Source of the DNA: an uncultured Craurococcus sp.
Lineage (GTDB): Bacteria > Pseudomonadota > Alphaproteobacteria > Acetobacterales > Acetobacteraceae
Assembly: GCA_902805545.1 (NCBI GenBank)
Contig: CADCTD010000170.1
Location: forward strand, 1 to 64,000
Direction: 5' to 3'
Length of the DNA stretch: 64,000 nt
The first letter of the stretch is position 1. Each line of letters opens with the position of its first letter. The notes under the pieces are model-generated. The model had not been told where the DNA came from and ran no database searches. It saw only the letters and a program-made list of their open reading frames with translations. Positions 1 to 7,368 of this stretch are shown piece after piece. A program made the translations under genes and the position numbers.

Positions 1-516
1 GCCGCGCCCGCCGCCGTCCGCCGCATCGCCGCCACGCCGGCGAGCCCGCCGGCGGACCCGGCCGGGCCTCATGCTGCGCTGACCCGGCTGCAGGAGTATT
101 TCGCCACCCCGGATGGCGGCTACCGCCACCTCGACATCTGGCTGGAGGGGGTCAGCGACGGGCCCTGGCGCTGGCCGGCGCTGCGCGTGAAGATCGCGCA
201 GCGGGGCGAGGGACCCGTGCTGGAGTTCCGCACCCGCGAGGGCTGGCCGAGCCTCTTCTCCACCTGGCCGGGGACGGAGGCGGATGGCTGGGGCCCCTAC
301 CTGCTGGTGCGGGAGGCGGATCTCGCCGGCGACCTGCTCGACCGCCTGCCGCAGGAGCGCGACCGCCGCATGCTCGCCGCCCTGGTGCGGCTGCTGCCCG
401 ATTCCGTCGCCAGGGCGGTGCGGGAAGCGCCCGAGGCGGCCGCGCAGGAAGCGCACTGGCTCGGCCTCGCCCGCCGGCTGGCCGGGGCGCTCAAGGTCCC
501 TGCCGGAGAGGCGTGA
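1..516 (+). CDS. Unknown protein, 5'-truncated by window edge
   Basis: The frame is open from base 1 to the TGA ending at 516, so the start lies outside the window; about 171 residues are visible. The visible part opens with an Ala/Pro-rich linker, then a compact region with motifs such as YRHLDIWLEG, LEFRTREGWP and WGPYLL, and ends in a Leu/Ala/Arg-rich helical tail. There are no membrane segments or recognisable catalytic motifs. An internal ATG-like start at 187 would cut into the conserved-looking part, so I prefer the truncated reading. I do not recognise the family; codon use matches its neighbours. Confidence 0.6.
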   Translation, partial: AAPAAVRRIAATPASPPADPAGPHAALTRLQEYFATPDGGYRHLDIWLEGVSDGPWRWPALRVKIAQRGEGPVLEFRTREGWPSLFSTWPGTEADGWGPYLLVREADLAGDLLDRLPQERDRRMLAALVRLLPDSVARAVREAPEAAAQEAHWLGLARRLAGALKVPAGEA

Positions 517-565
517 TCGCCGGATGACTTGACGTTGCCCGTCCGGCCTTGGAAAAACTCAGCGC

Positions 566-1867
566 ATGCAAGACGCACTCGAGCCCGATGTCCTCGTGGT
601 CGGCGGCGGCCCCGCCGGCTCCACCGCTGCCGCCCTCCTCGCCCAGCAGGGCCGGCAGGTGACGCTGGTGGAGAAGGAGAGCCATCCACGCTTCCATATC
701 GGCGAGAGCCTGCTGCCGCGGAACCTCGACATCCTCGAGCGCCTCGGCGTGCTGGAGCAGGTGCGCGGCATCGGCGTCCACAAGCCCGGCGCCGAATTCG
801 TATCCGACCGCACGGGGCGGAGCTGCGCCTTCCCCTTCGCCCTGGCGCTGGACCGCAACCGGACCCATGCCTGGCAGGTGCGGCGCGCCGACTTCGACAG
901 GCTGCTCTTCGCCAATGCCGGCCGGCTGGGTGCGGCGACGATGGAGCGCACCCGCGTCACCGACATCCAATTCGCCGGCCCCGGCGAGCGGGCGACGGTG
1001 ACGGCCGAGGGGCCGGGCGGCGAGGCGCTCACCTTCCGCCCGCGCTACCTGCTGGATGCCTCCGGGCGCGACACCTTCCTCGCCGGGCGGCTGAAGGTGA
1101 AGACGAGCAACAAGTACAACAACACCGCCGCCTGCTACGCGCATTTCCACAACGTCGAGCGGCGCGAGGGCGAGCTCGACGGCTATATCAGCATCCACCT
1201 CGCCGAGGATGGCTGGTTCTGGCTGATCCCGTTGCCGGGGAACGTGATGAGCGTCGGCTTCGTCGGCAACCAGTCGGCCTGGAAGGGGCGGCAGGGCAGC
1301 GCGCAGGACCTCTTCCTCCAGCGCATCGCCTCCAGCCCGACGGTCGCTGCGCGGATGCGCGATGCCGAGATCGCCTCCGAGATCTACGCCACGGCGAATT
1401 ACAGCTACCGGGCACGGCAGGGGAACGGCCAGGGCTACCTGATGATCGGCGACGCCTACGGCTTCGTCGACCCGATGTTCTCCACCGGCGTGCTGATGGC
1501 GATGACCGCCGGCGAGCTCGGCGCGCAGGCCGCCCATCGCTGGCTCGACGACCCGGTGCGCGGCCAGCGCATGGCGGAGAGCACCAACCGCGAGCTGGCG
1601 CGGGCGATGGACCGCATCTCCTGGCTGATCTACCGGGTGAACGACCCGGTCATGCGCTCGCTCTTCATGGCGCCGAAGAACACGCTCTGGATGCGCGACG
1701 GCATCATCAACATGCTCGCCGGCAACCTGCGCGGCTCCTGGCGCGCGGCGGTGCCGATCCTGAGCTTCAAGGCGGTCTACCACACCCTCTCCGCCCTGCA
1801 CCGCGTCGGCCTCGGGCCGAAGATGGTGGAGGAGGGCCCGCCGCCGGCCCTCGCCCCGGCGGAGTAG
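566..1867 (+). CDS. Flavin-dependent halogenase-like FAD oxidoreductase
   Basis: A 433-residue FAD protein of the tryptophan-halogenase/geranylgeranyl-reductase superfamily. The dinucleotide motif GxGxxG is at residues 13-18, the FHIGESLLP segment at about 43-51, and the DASGRD flavin motif near 164. Two features favour a true halogenase: a WxWxIP motif at 217-222 (WFWLIP) and a lysine at 73 in HKPGAEF, where halogenases carry the catalytic Lys. Such enzymes use FADH2, O2 and halide to halogenate aromatic, often carrier-bound, substrates. It lies 3.6 kb from an aryl polyene cluster and could halogenate the aryl head group; that link is inference. Its stop directly abuts the stop of the convergent hydrolase. 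A non-halogenating monooxygenase or reductase is the alternative. Confidence 0.75.
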   Translation: MQDALEPDVLVVGGGPAGSTAAALLAQQGRQVTLVEKESHPRFHIGESLLPRNLDILERLGVLEQVRGIGVHKPGAEFVSDRTGRSCAFPFALALDRNRTHAWQVRRADFDRLLFANAGRLGAATMERTRVTDIQFAGPGERATVTAEGPGGEALTFRPRYLLDASGRDTFLAGRLKVKTSNKYNNTAACYAHFHNVERREGELDGYISIHLAEDGWFWLIPLPGNVMSVGFVGNQSAWKGRQGSAQDLFLQRIASSPTVAARMRDAEIASEIYATANYSYRARQGNGQGYLMIGDAYGFVDPMFSTGVLMAMTAGELGAQAAHRWLDDPVRGQRMAESTNRELARAMDRISWLIYRVNDPVMRSLFMAPKNTLWMRDGIINMLAGNLRGSWRAAVPILSFKAVYHTLSALHRVGLGPKMVEEGPPPALAPAE

Positions 1868-2890
1868 TCAGCCCGCCTTCGCCAGCCAGGCGCGGCCCGC
1901 AGCCTCCGCGCCGGAGGGCAGCGGCTCGGCCGGCTCCTCCATCCAGGCGACGATGTCCCGGGCGACCACCGCCCGCTCCAGGTCGCGCAGCAGCAGGTGG
2001 TGCCCCTTCGGGTAGAAGCCGAGGCGGGTGGGCGCCGCCGGGTCGAAGGCGCCGACCAGGCGCCGCACCGGCCCCTGCGGCACGATGCGGTCCTCTCCGC
2101 CATAGAGCAGCAGCGTCGGCGCCCGGAGCCGCGGCGCCGCCTCCAGCGCGCGGTCCATCAGGTCGACCAGGCCATAGACGAGATCGACGCGGAAGGTGCG
2201 GAGCGTCAGCGGGTCCCGCCCCCAGCGGCGCATCGCCTCCTCGTTGTCGGTCGGCGTGAAGCCGGGGGCGGAGCCGCTGAATCCGACGGCCGGGATGGCA
2301 TGCGCCGCGATCTCGAGCGTCTTCCAGGCGAACTCGCCCATCGCGGCGCGGCCGCGCACGCCGGGCGCCAGCAGGACCACGCCCGCGACCGGCGGCGGCT
2401 CGGCCTCCGTCATCGTCACCAGGGCGACGGCCGCGCCCATGCTCTCCCCGGCGAGGAAGACCGGCACGCCCGGATAGCGCGCCGCCAGCAGCCGGGCGAC
2501 GGCGGCGGCATCGCCAGCCAGCGTCGCCGTCCCCGGCCAGTAGCCGCGATGCGGCGCCGCGCCGAAGCCGCGCTGGTCATAGGCGAAGACGCCGACCCCC
2601 TGCTCGGTGAAGAGCGGCGCCGGGATGTCGAAGAAGTTGAGCGAATAATCGCCGAAGCCGTGCAGGGCGAGCAGGATCGCCCGCGGCCGCCCCTCCCATT
2701 GGCCCTCCGGCATCCAGGAGACATAGGGCAGCCGCGCGCCATCGGCGGTGACGAAGGCCTTGTTGCCGAAGGCCGGGTCCCCTGCCGGCCGGCCGGCCGG
2801 CATCACCACCGGCGTGCAGCCCGCGGCGCCGAGCAGACCGAGCAGGCAGAGGCGGCGGGAGAGGCTCACTCGGTGCGCCGCTGCATCCAT
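1868..2890 (-). CDS. Lipoprotein alpha/beta-hydrolase (lysophospholipase/monoacylglycerol lipase-like)
   Basis: About 340 residues. An N-terminal signal runs to a lipobox-like AAGC, so a membrane-anchored periplasmic lipoprotein is likely. The hydrolase fold shows the oxyanion region LALHGFGDY, YDQRGFG, the nucleophile elbow GESMG, an acidic residue in LLYGGEDRIVP, and the catalytic His in YPKGHHLLL; together they resemble the Hydrolase_4 (serine aminopeptidase S33) group. The ATG at 2890 overlaps the upstream small lipoprotein by 25 nt. A GTG at 2869 would give a GTGA coupling overlap and the same lipobox, so the start is uncertain. Substrate unknown; lipids or esters are expected for the family. 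Confidence 0.8.
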   Translation of the reverse strand: MDAAAHRVSLSRRLCLLGLLGAAGCTPVVMPAGRPAGDPAFGNKAFVTADGARLPYVSWMPEGQWEGRPRAILLALHGFGDYSLNFFDIPAPLFTEQGVGVFAYDQRGFGAAPHRGYWPGTATLAGDAAAVARLLAARYPGVPVFLAGESMGAAVALVTMTEAEPPPVAGVVLLAPGVRGRAAMGEFAWKTLEIAAHAIPAVGFSGSAPGFTPTDNEEAMRRWGRDPLTLRTFRVDLVYGLVDLMDRALEAAPRLRAPTLLLYGGEDRIVPQGPVRRLVGAFDPAAPTRLGFYPKGHHLLLRDLERAVVARDIVAWMEEPAEPLPSGAEAAGRAWLAKAG

Positions 2891-3066
2891 GTGCCGGCGC
2901 GCTCCAGCGCATTGCCGGTGGAGTTCGCCGCCCGGCCGAGCGTCTGGCCCGTCCGCGTGCCGGCGCGGTCGATCGCCTCGCCGGCCCGCGTCGCCGGCTG
3001 CCGGCTCTGGCAGGCCGCCACGCCGATCAGGCAGAGGGCGACGAGGACGCGGAGGGAGGCGGACAT
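2866..3066 (-). CDS. Small entericidin-like lipoprotein
   Basis: A 66-residue protein. It begins with a hydrophobic signal ending in the lipobox GVAAC, followed by a short mature part rich in Arg, Thr, Ala and Gly with repeating AGxxxDRAG/AGTxTGQ-like segments, as in entericidin-type small lipoproteins. It is the first gene of a two-gene unit; its stop overlaps the hydrolase gene, suggesting translational coupling. It is divergent from the lipoprotein at 3182. Function unknown beyond envelope location; the family match rests on size and composition only. Confidence 0.6.
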   Translation of the reverse strand: MSASLRVLVALCLIGVAACQSRQPATRAGEAIDRAGTRTGQTLGRAANSTGNALERAGTWMQRRTE

Positions 3067-3181
3067 CGGTGCGGCAACTCCGTTCGGCAGGGAGATCGGG
3101 ATATGGCGCGCCCCGAGCGGTGGCAAGGCCAACGGCGCCGCGCTAGCCTCCGGCGGTCGGAAACACGGGAGGTCTTTGCCC

Positions 3182-3559
3182 ATGATCCAGCGTCGCCTGA
3201 TCGCCCTCGGTGCCATCCTCGCCCTCGCCGCCTGCGCGCGGCCGACCCCGATCCAGGAGGGCAGCGGCGAGTTCGTCGGCCGTGCCACGCTCGCGCAGCG
3301 CGCCGCGGAGATCAGGCGGGCCGGCGCCGGCCTCGGCTGGGTGATGCAGGACCAGGGGCCGGGGCTGATGCGCGGCACGCTCAACATCCGCAGCCACCAG
3401 GCAGTGGTCGAGATCCCGTACGACACGCGCCGCTTCAGCATCCGCTACGTCACCAGCACCAATCTCGACTACACCGGCAGCACCATCCACCGGAACTACA
3501 ACAACTGGGTGCGCAACCTGCAGAACGCGATCGTCGTGCAGTCGGGCGCGCAGGGCTGA
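3182..3559 (+). CDS. Small lipoprotein of unknown function
   Basis: 125 residues with a clear lipoprotein signal (ALAAC, Cys at about residue 18). The mature part is about 105 residues with polar and aromatic segments, including IRYVTSTNLDY and HRNYNNWVRNLQ near the C-terminus. The ATG at 3182 follows an AGG-containing stretch. It is divergent from the 2866-3066 lipoprotein and convergent with the membrane protein at 3665. I do not assign a function; membrane anchoring on the periplasmic side follows from the lipobox. Confidence 0.7.
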   Translation: MIQRRLIALGAILALAACARPTPIQEGSGEFVGRATLAQRAAEIRRAGAGLGWVMQDQGPGLMRGTLNIRSHQAVVEIPYDTRRFSIRYVTSTNLDYTGSTIHRNYNNWVRNLQNAIVVQSGAQG

Positions 3560-3664
3560 GCCGGAGCATCTCGCCTCCGGGGCCGAGCGCCGGGCGGTCC
3601 GGGCAATGCGACCGGTCGGCAATCCGGAGCGTCTCCGGCCGGGCATGGCGCGCCGGCGGCCGCC

Positions 3665-4501
3665 CTAGTCGATCAGGCTGTCCTGCTCGGGGTAGGGCTC
3701 CGCCGCCAGGGTCTCCGGCTCGATGATCTCGCCATGGTTCGGCCGCGGCAGCAGCGCCAGCCGCGCATCGAGCTGGCCGTAGACGAGCTGGCGGAAGGCG
3801 GTGCGCGACAGCCGCCCGCTCTCCGGCACCTGCTCGAGGAAGGCCTGGAACACGGCACGGTAGCGCGCCGCCTGGCGGATGAAGCGCTCGTCGATGTCGT
3901 ATTTCGCCATCTCCTTCGGCGTCACCGGCAGGATGCGGAGGATATGCAGCGGCAGCTCCTCGGGCGGCGGCAGGGAGGAGTAGCGCGCCTCCGCCCCCGG
4001 CTCGGTCCAGCCGTGGATCAGCCGCCACATGGCGACGAGGATGCCGCCCAGCTCGCTGACGACGAGGCCCCACTCCGCCGTCAGCCGCAGCAGCCGCGTC
4101 TCCTGGAAGAGCAGCTGCGTCGTCCGCCGCTCCGTCACCCGGTCCGCGGCGGCGGTGCGGAGCTGTTCCTGCAGCAGCGCCGATTGCGCCCGCACCTCCT
4201 CCACCAGCGTCTCGGACAGGGCGCGCTGGTTGCAGAAGATGGTGGTCTGACGCAGCAGGTTGGCGGTCAGCGTGCCGAGCTCGATCCGCTGCGTCAGCCA
4301 GGTGAAGATCAGCAGCAGCAGGCAGGGCGGCAGGAAGAGCGCGGCGAGCATGACCGAGAGGTGCAGCGGCGGCAGGGCGAGGAAGGCCTCCGGCCCCTGC
4401 AGCCGCATCAGCACGAAGCCGGCGGCCGGGACGAAGAGGCTGGCCAGCGCCGTCACGCCCCAGGCCGCGACATGCATCATCTTGCCGGTGGTGGTGGTCA
4501 T
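3665..4501 (-). CDS. Two-helix membrane protein of unknown function
   Basis: 278 residues. Two strong hydrophobic segments lie at about residues 8-32 and 43-67, followed by a long soluble part with a helical, possibly coiled-coil stretch (LLQEQLRTAAADRVTERRT, about 105-125). The C-terminal 90 residues are acidic and proline-rich, ending in EQDSLID. The start is the ATG at 4501 (MTTTTGK), downstream of a GGAGG-like site. It follows bactofilin on the same strand with about 150 nt between. No family recognised; a membrane-anchored cytoplasmic protein, perhaps a partner of bactofilin, is only a guess from adjacency. Confidence 0.65.
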   Translation of the reverse strand: MTTTTGKMMHVAAWGVTALASLFVPAAGFVLMRLQGPEAFLALPPLHLSVMLAALFLPPCLLLLIFTWLTQRIELGTLTANLLRQTTIFCNQRALSETLVEEVRAQSALLQEQLRTAAADRVTERRTTQLLFQETRLLRLTAEWGLVVSELGGILVAMWRLIHGWTEPGAEARYSSLPPPEELPLHILRILPVTPKEMAKYDIDERFIRQAARYRAVFQAFLEQVPESGRLSRTAFRQLVYGQLDARLALLPRPNHGEIIEPETLAAEPYPEQDSLID

Positions 4502-4622
4502 CGGAGGCTCTCGTCGCAGCAGGAAAAACGGGGCGATGACCGGTGGCTCGAAACAGGCCGGGGCGGCACCGTGCCGGCCCGGCGGCGGGGTGAGGCAGGC
4601 ATCCCCCCGCCTCCCCTGGCAT

Positions 4623-4644
4623 GCGGCCGGGCGTGCCCGGCCGC
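4623..4644 (-). terminator. GC-rich hairpin after bactofilin
   Basis: A perfect 10-base inverted repeat (GCGGCCGGGC and its complement) separated by 2 nt, lying 5 nt beyond the bactofilin stop on the minus strand. There is no T-run, as is common for hairpins in this GC-rich window, so termination is inferred from position and stem strength. Confidence 0.5.
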
Positions 4645-4649
4645 GTGGC

Positions 4650-5192
4650 TCAGTCGCCGACCTGGACGGCGGGCTCCGGCTGGAAGGCGCGCCTGGCCGG
4701 CGCCTCGCCCAGCATCTCCATCTGCGCCGAGAGCTGCCCGCCCTCCTCGACCGAGAGGCGGTGGCAGCGCGCGGTCCCGCTGACGATGCCGGTGTCGCGG
4801 ATGACGAGGCGCTTGCGCGCGGTGATCGAGCCCTCGAAGCGCCCGGCGACATGCGCGACATCGACGGTGATCTCGCCGCGGAAGGTGCCGCCGGCGGCGA
4901 CCATCAGCTCGGTCGCGTCCATCGTCGCGTCCACGGTGCCCTCGACCACGAGGCGCTCCGCATCGGCGACGGTGCCCCGCAGGTGGATGCCGCGGCCGAC
5001 GACGAGGGTGCGCAGGTCGATCGGCTCCGGCACCACGGCGGGGGTGGCCGCGTCCGGGTGGACGGAGGCGTTCGGCGGCTTGTTGCCGGCCGCACGGAAG
5101 ACGGGGATGCCCGTATCGGCCTCGCGCGGCTTCGCCGGCGACTCGGGCGTCGGGCTGCCATCCTTGGAGCGGTTCAGAATGCCAAGCGACAC
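4650..5192 (-). CDS. Bactofilin (polymer-forming cytoskeletal protein)
   Basis: About 180 residues from a GTG start at 5192 (VSLGILNRSK), with GGAAGGG about 10 nt upstream; the frame stays open further upstream but lacks a good start. After a disordered Pro/Ala linker of about 60 residues comes the bactofilin beta-helix: short repeats such as VVGRGIHLRGTV, RLVVEGTVDATM, GGTFRGEITVD and RFEGSITARKRLVI. The tail is charged. Bactofilins self-assemble into filaments at the membrane and scaffold cell-wall or envelope machinery. The gene lies between the unknown membrane protein and the end of the APE operon. Confidence 0.88.
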   Translation of the reverse strand: MSLGILNRSKDGSPTPESPAKPREADTGIPVFRAAGNKPPNASVHPDAATPAVVPEPIDLRTLVVGRGIHLRGTVADAERLVVEGTVDATMDATELMVAAGGTFRGEITVDVAHVAGRFEGSITARKRLVIRDTGIVSGTARCHRLSVEEGGQLSAQMEMLGEAPARRAFQPEPAVQVGD

Positions 5193-5441
5193 AGGGTTTT
5201 TCCCTTCCAGAGCATATATAACAACAACAAATCGAGAGCTGCGCTGTCCACTGAAATCACGGGCGCGGCATCGCCTGCGCCGGGCCCGTGGCGCGGCGGA
5301 CGCACCTCTCGCCCAAAGCTCCTGCAAGCGGATTATCGATTTCTTAATCGAAACGAATGCCGGCGCCTGATCCCCGGAGGCTGAACCGGCCGGAGGCCTG
5401 GATCACGCGTCCGGCCTTGATCCGCGATCCGGAGGTCCTGG
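5193..5441 (-). promoter_or_regulatory. Intergenic region between APE operon end and bactofilin
   Basis: About 250 bp with no convincing gene. It contains an AT-rich island just upstream of bactofilin (5209-5236, with TATATA and TTGTTG-type repeats on the minus strand) that could hold its promoter, and a 6-bp inverted repeat (5336-5341 and 5346-5351) with a 4-nt loop closer to the APE operon end. The composition is strikingly AT-rich against the surrounding sequence. Confidence 0.35.
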
Positions 5442-6167
5442 CTATCCGAGCCCGCCGGAGATGGCGATTGCCTGGCCGGTGATGTAGCCGGCTTGGTCCG
5501 AGGCGAGGAAGCCGACGAGGTCGGCCACTTCCTCCGGCCGCCCGGCGCGCTTGGCCGGGACGATCTGCGCGATGCGCTCGCGCGGCATGGCGGCGGCGAC
5601 GGCCGGGCTCTCGATGATGCCGGGCGCCACGGCATTCGCCGTGACGCCGCGCGAGGCGTATTCGAGGGAGAGCGTCCTCACCGCGCCGATCAGCCCGGCC
5701 TTGGCCGCCGCGTAGTTGGCCTGGCCGCGGTTGCCCATGATGCCGCTGATCGAGGAGATGGCGATGATGCGCCCCCAGCGCGTGCCGATCATCGGCAGCA
5801 GCAGCGGGCGGAGCGCGGCGTAGAAGCCGTTCAGCGACACGTCGATGACGCCGCGCCACTGCGCCTCGCTCATCCCGGCGAGCGGCGCGTCGTCATGCGT
5901 GCCGGCATTGTGGACGAGGATCTGGATCGGGCCGCCCTCCAGCAGCGCCTCGAGCGCCGCGGCGGTGGCCGGCATGTCGGTGATGTCGGCGGCGAAGGCC
6001 CCCGCGCGGTGGCCCGCGCCGCGCAGCTCCGCCGCCAGCGCCTCGGCCCGGCCGAGCCCGGCATGGGCATGGACCAGCACCTCGTGCCCCGCCGCGGCGA
6101 GGCGGCGGGAGATGGCGGCGCCGATCGGGCTCGCCCCGCCGGTGACGAGGGCGCGGCGCGCCGTCAT
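5442..6167 (-). CDS. 3-ketoacyl-ACP reductase (APE ketoreductase, ApeQ/FabG-like)
   Basis: 241 residues, classical SDR. It shows the NADP motif TGGASPIGAAI (about 9-19), NAG in VHNAGTHDD, the catalytic Ser in ISSISGI, and YxxxK in NYAAAKAGL; the C-terminus is GYITGQAIAISGG as in FabG. It reduces the 3-keto group of the growing polyene chain on ACP with NADPH. The ATG overlaps the dehydratase stop by 4 nt, and it is the last gene of the APE operon. No second ketosynthase (ApeR-type) follows, unlike the better-known enterobacterial cluster. Confidence 0.88.
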   Translation of the reverse strand: MTARRALVTGGASPIGAAISRRLAAAGHEVLVHAHAGLGRAEALAAELRGAGHRAGAFAADITDMPATAAALEALLEGGPIQILVHNAGTHDDAPLAGMSEAQWRGVIDVSLNGFYAALRPLLLPMIGTRWGRIIAISSISGIMGNRGQANYAAAKAGLIGAVRTLSLEYASRGVTANAVAPGIIESPAVAAAMPRERIAQIVPAKRAGRPEEVADLVGFLASDQAGYITGQAIAISGGLG

Positions 6168-6583
6168 GGCAGGATCACCGCCGCCTGGCCGCTCAGCAGG
6201 CTGCGCCCCTCGCCGGCGATGTCGAAGCGATAGATGAAGCCGGAGTCCTCCGCGACCAGCGCCACCGCCTCGATCCGCAGCGGCCCGGCGATGGTGTCGA
6301 GCCGGTCGGTCGCCATCCGCACGTCGCGCAGGCTGCTGACGAAGCCCGCCCGCTGCCGCGCCCCGCCGGCCGAGAGCGCGCCGTGCAGCGCCATCGCCTG
6401 CAACGCGAATTCGAGGCCGCAGACGGCGGGCAGCATCCCGTCGCGCCGCAGCGGGTTGCCGGGCGCGGCATGGCTCTCCGCCTCGCAGAGGATGCGCGTC
6501 AGGTCCCATTCCAGGGCGCGGTCGAGCAGGCACATCGCTCCCTGGTGCGGGACGAGGGCGGCGATCGCCTCGCGGGTCAGCAC
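6164..6583 (-). CDS. APE 3-hydroxyacyl-ACP dehydratase (ApeP-like hotdog)
   Basis: 139 residues with a hotdog fold. The N-terminus carries the ApeP-type pattern VPHQGAMCLLDRALEW; the centre has LRRDGMLPAVCGLEFALQAMALHGAL. It is expected to dehydrate 3-hydroxyacyl-ACP to the enoyl form, giving conjugated double bonds, in partnership with the second dehydratase at 12477. It overlaps the ketosynthase-like gene upstream by 7 nt and the ketoreductase by 4 nt, so it is part of the same transcript. Confidence 0.85.
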   Translation of the reverse strand: MLTREAIAALVPHQGAMCLLDRALEWDLTRILCEAESHAAPGNPLRRDGMLPAVCGLEFALQAMALHGALSAGGARQRAGFVSSLRDVRMATDRLDTIAGPLRIEAVALVAEDSGFIYRFDIAGEGRSLLSGQAAVILP

Positions 6584-7368
6584 GGGGCGAGCTCGAGGGC
6601 GAGATGGCTGTTGGCGGTGAGCGGCAGGTCGATCCGCGCCGCGCGCCGCGCCGCCATCGCCCGCAGCAGCGGCAGGGCGCGCGCGGCCGGGTTGCCCCCG
6701 GCCAGAAGGTCGAGCGCATCGCCAGGCGGCGCGGCGGGTGCCGGCTCGGCGACATGCCGGAGCGACAGCGCCGCCATCGCCTCCGCGACGGGCTCCGGCC
6801 GCAGCACCAGCGCGGCGGCGAAACCCGGCCCGGTCGGCCGCACCGCGGCGAGCGGGGACGGCAGCGGCAGGTCATAGGCGCAGAGCAGCACGGAGCTCCC
6901 GCGCGCGACGACCGCCATCACCGCCGCCAGCAGCCCCGCGCCGAAGCTGCCGTCGTGCCCGCCGAGGCTCACCGAGGGCGCGGTCGAGCCGACCGCGATG
7001 TGCCAGTACCCGGCCGCCGAGTTGTGGACCGAATTGTGGAATTGCGTCGGCGAGAGCGCGATGCCGCCCGGGGCGTGCAGCGCCTCCAGGATGCCGCCGA
7101 CCACCGCGCCGTCGCCATTGCTGCTGGCGAAGACGGTCTCGAGCGCCGCCCGGTCCTCGACCCCCGCCGTCGCCTCCGCCGCGACAGCCAGCGCCAGGCG
7201 CACCGCCGGGCTGGTCCGGCGCCGCTCGGTCGGCGGCAGCAGGGCGGGGAGCGGCAGCACCACGTCGCCCGCGTTCCAGGGCGCGGTGCCGGCCAGGGTC
7301 GGCTCGCTCGCTGCCCAGCCCGGCAGGCCGGCACCGAGGACCGCGACCCCCGAGATCCAGCAGCTCAC
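6577..7368 (-). CDS. Ketosynthase-like chain-length factor partner (APE)
   Basis: 263 residues from a GTG at 7368 that overlaps the ketosynthase stop as GTGA. It resembles the N-terminal half of a beta-ketoacyl synthase (Ketoacyl-synt_2 family), with the characteristic FHNSVHNSAAGYWHIAVG where a functional enzyme would have its active-site Cys region; no catalytic Cys is seen. In APE systems such a protein forms a heterodimer with the true ketosynthase and shapes chain length. It sits directly after the ketosynthase gene, which supports the pairing. Confidence 0.82.
   Translation of the reverse strand: MSCWISGVAVLGAGLPGWAASEPTLAGTAPWNAGDVVLPLPALLPPTERRRTSPAVRLALAVAAEATAGVEDRAALETVFASSNGDGAVVGGILEALHAPGGIALSPTQFHNSVHNSAAGYWHIAVGSTAPSVSLGGHDGSFGAGLLAAVMAVVARGSSVLLCAYDLPLPSPLAAVRPTGPGFAAALVLRPEPVAEAMAALSLRHVAEPAPAAPPGDALDLLAGGNPAARALPLLRAMAARRAARIDLPLTANSHLALELAPC

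Noticed and set aside
3450-4622. Overlapping minus-strand frame beside the two-helix protein
   Set aside because: It shares the region with the 3665-4501 frame, but its product is low-complexity Ala/Arg; the other frame shows membrane segments and a good start.
5193-5441. A missing second APE ketosynthase downstream of the ketoreductase
   Set aside because: The region is only 250 bp, followed by bactofilin; no ketosynthase fragment is present.
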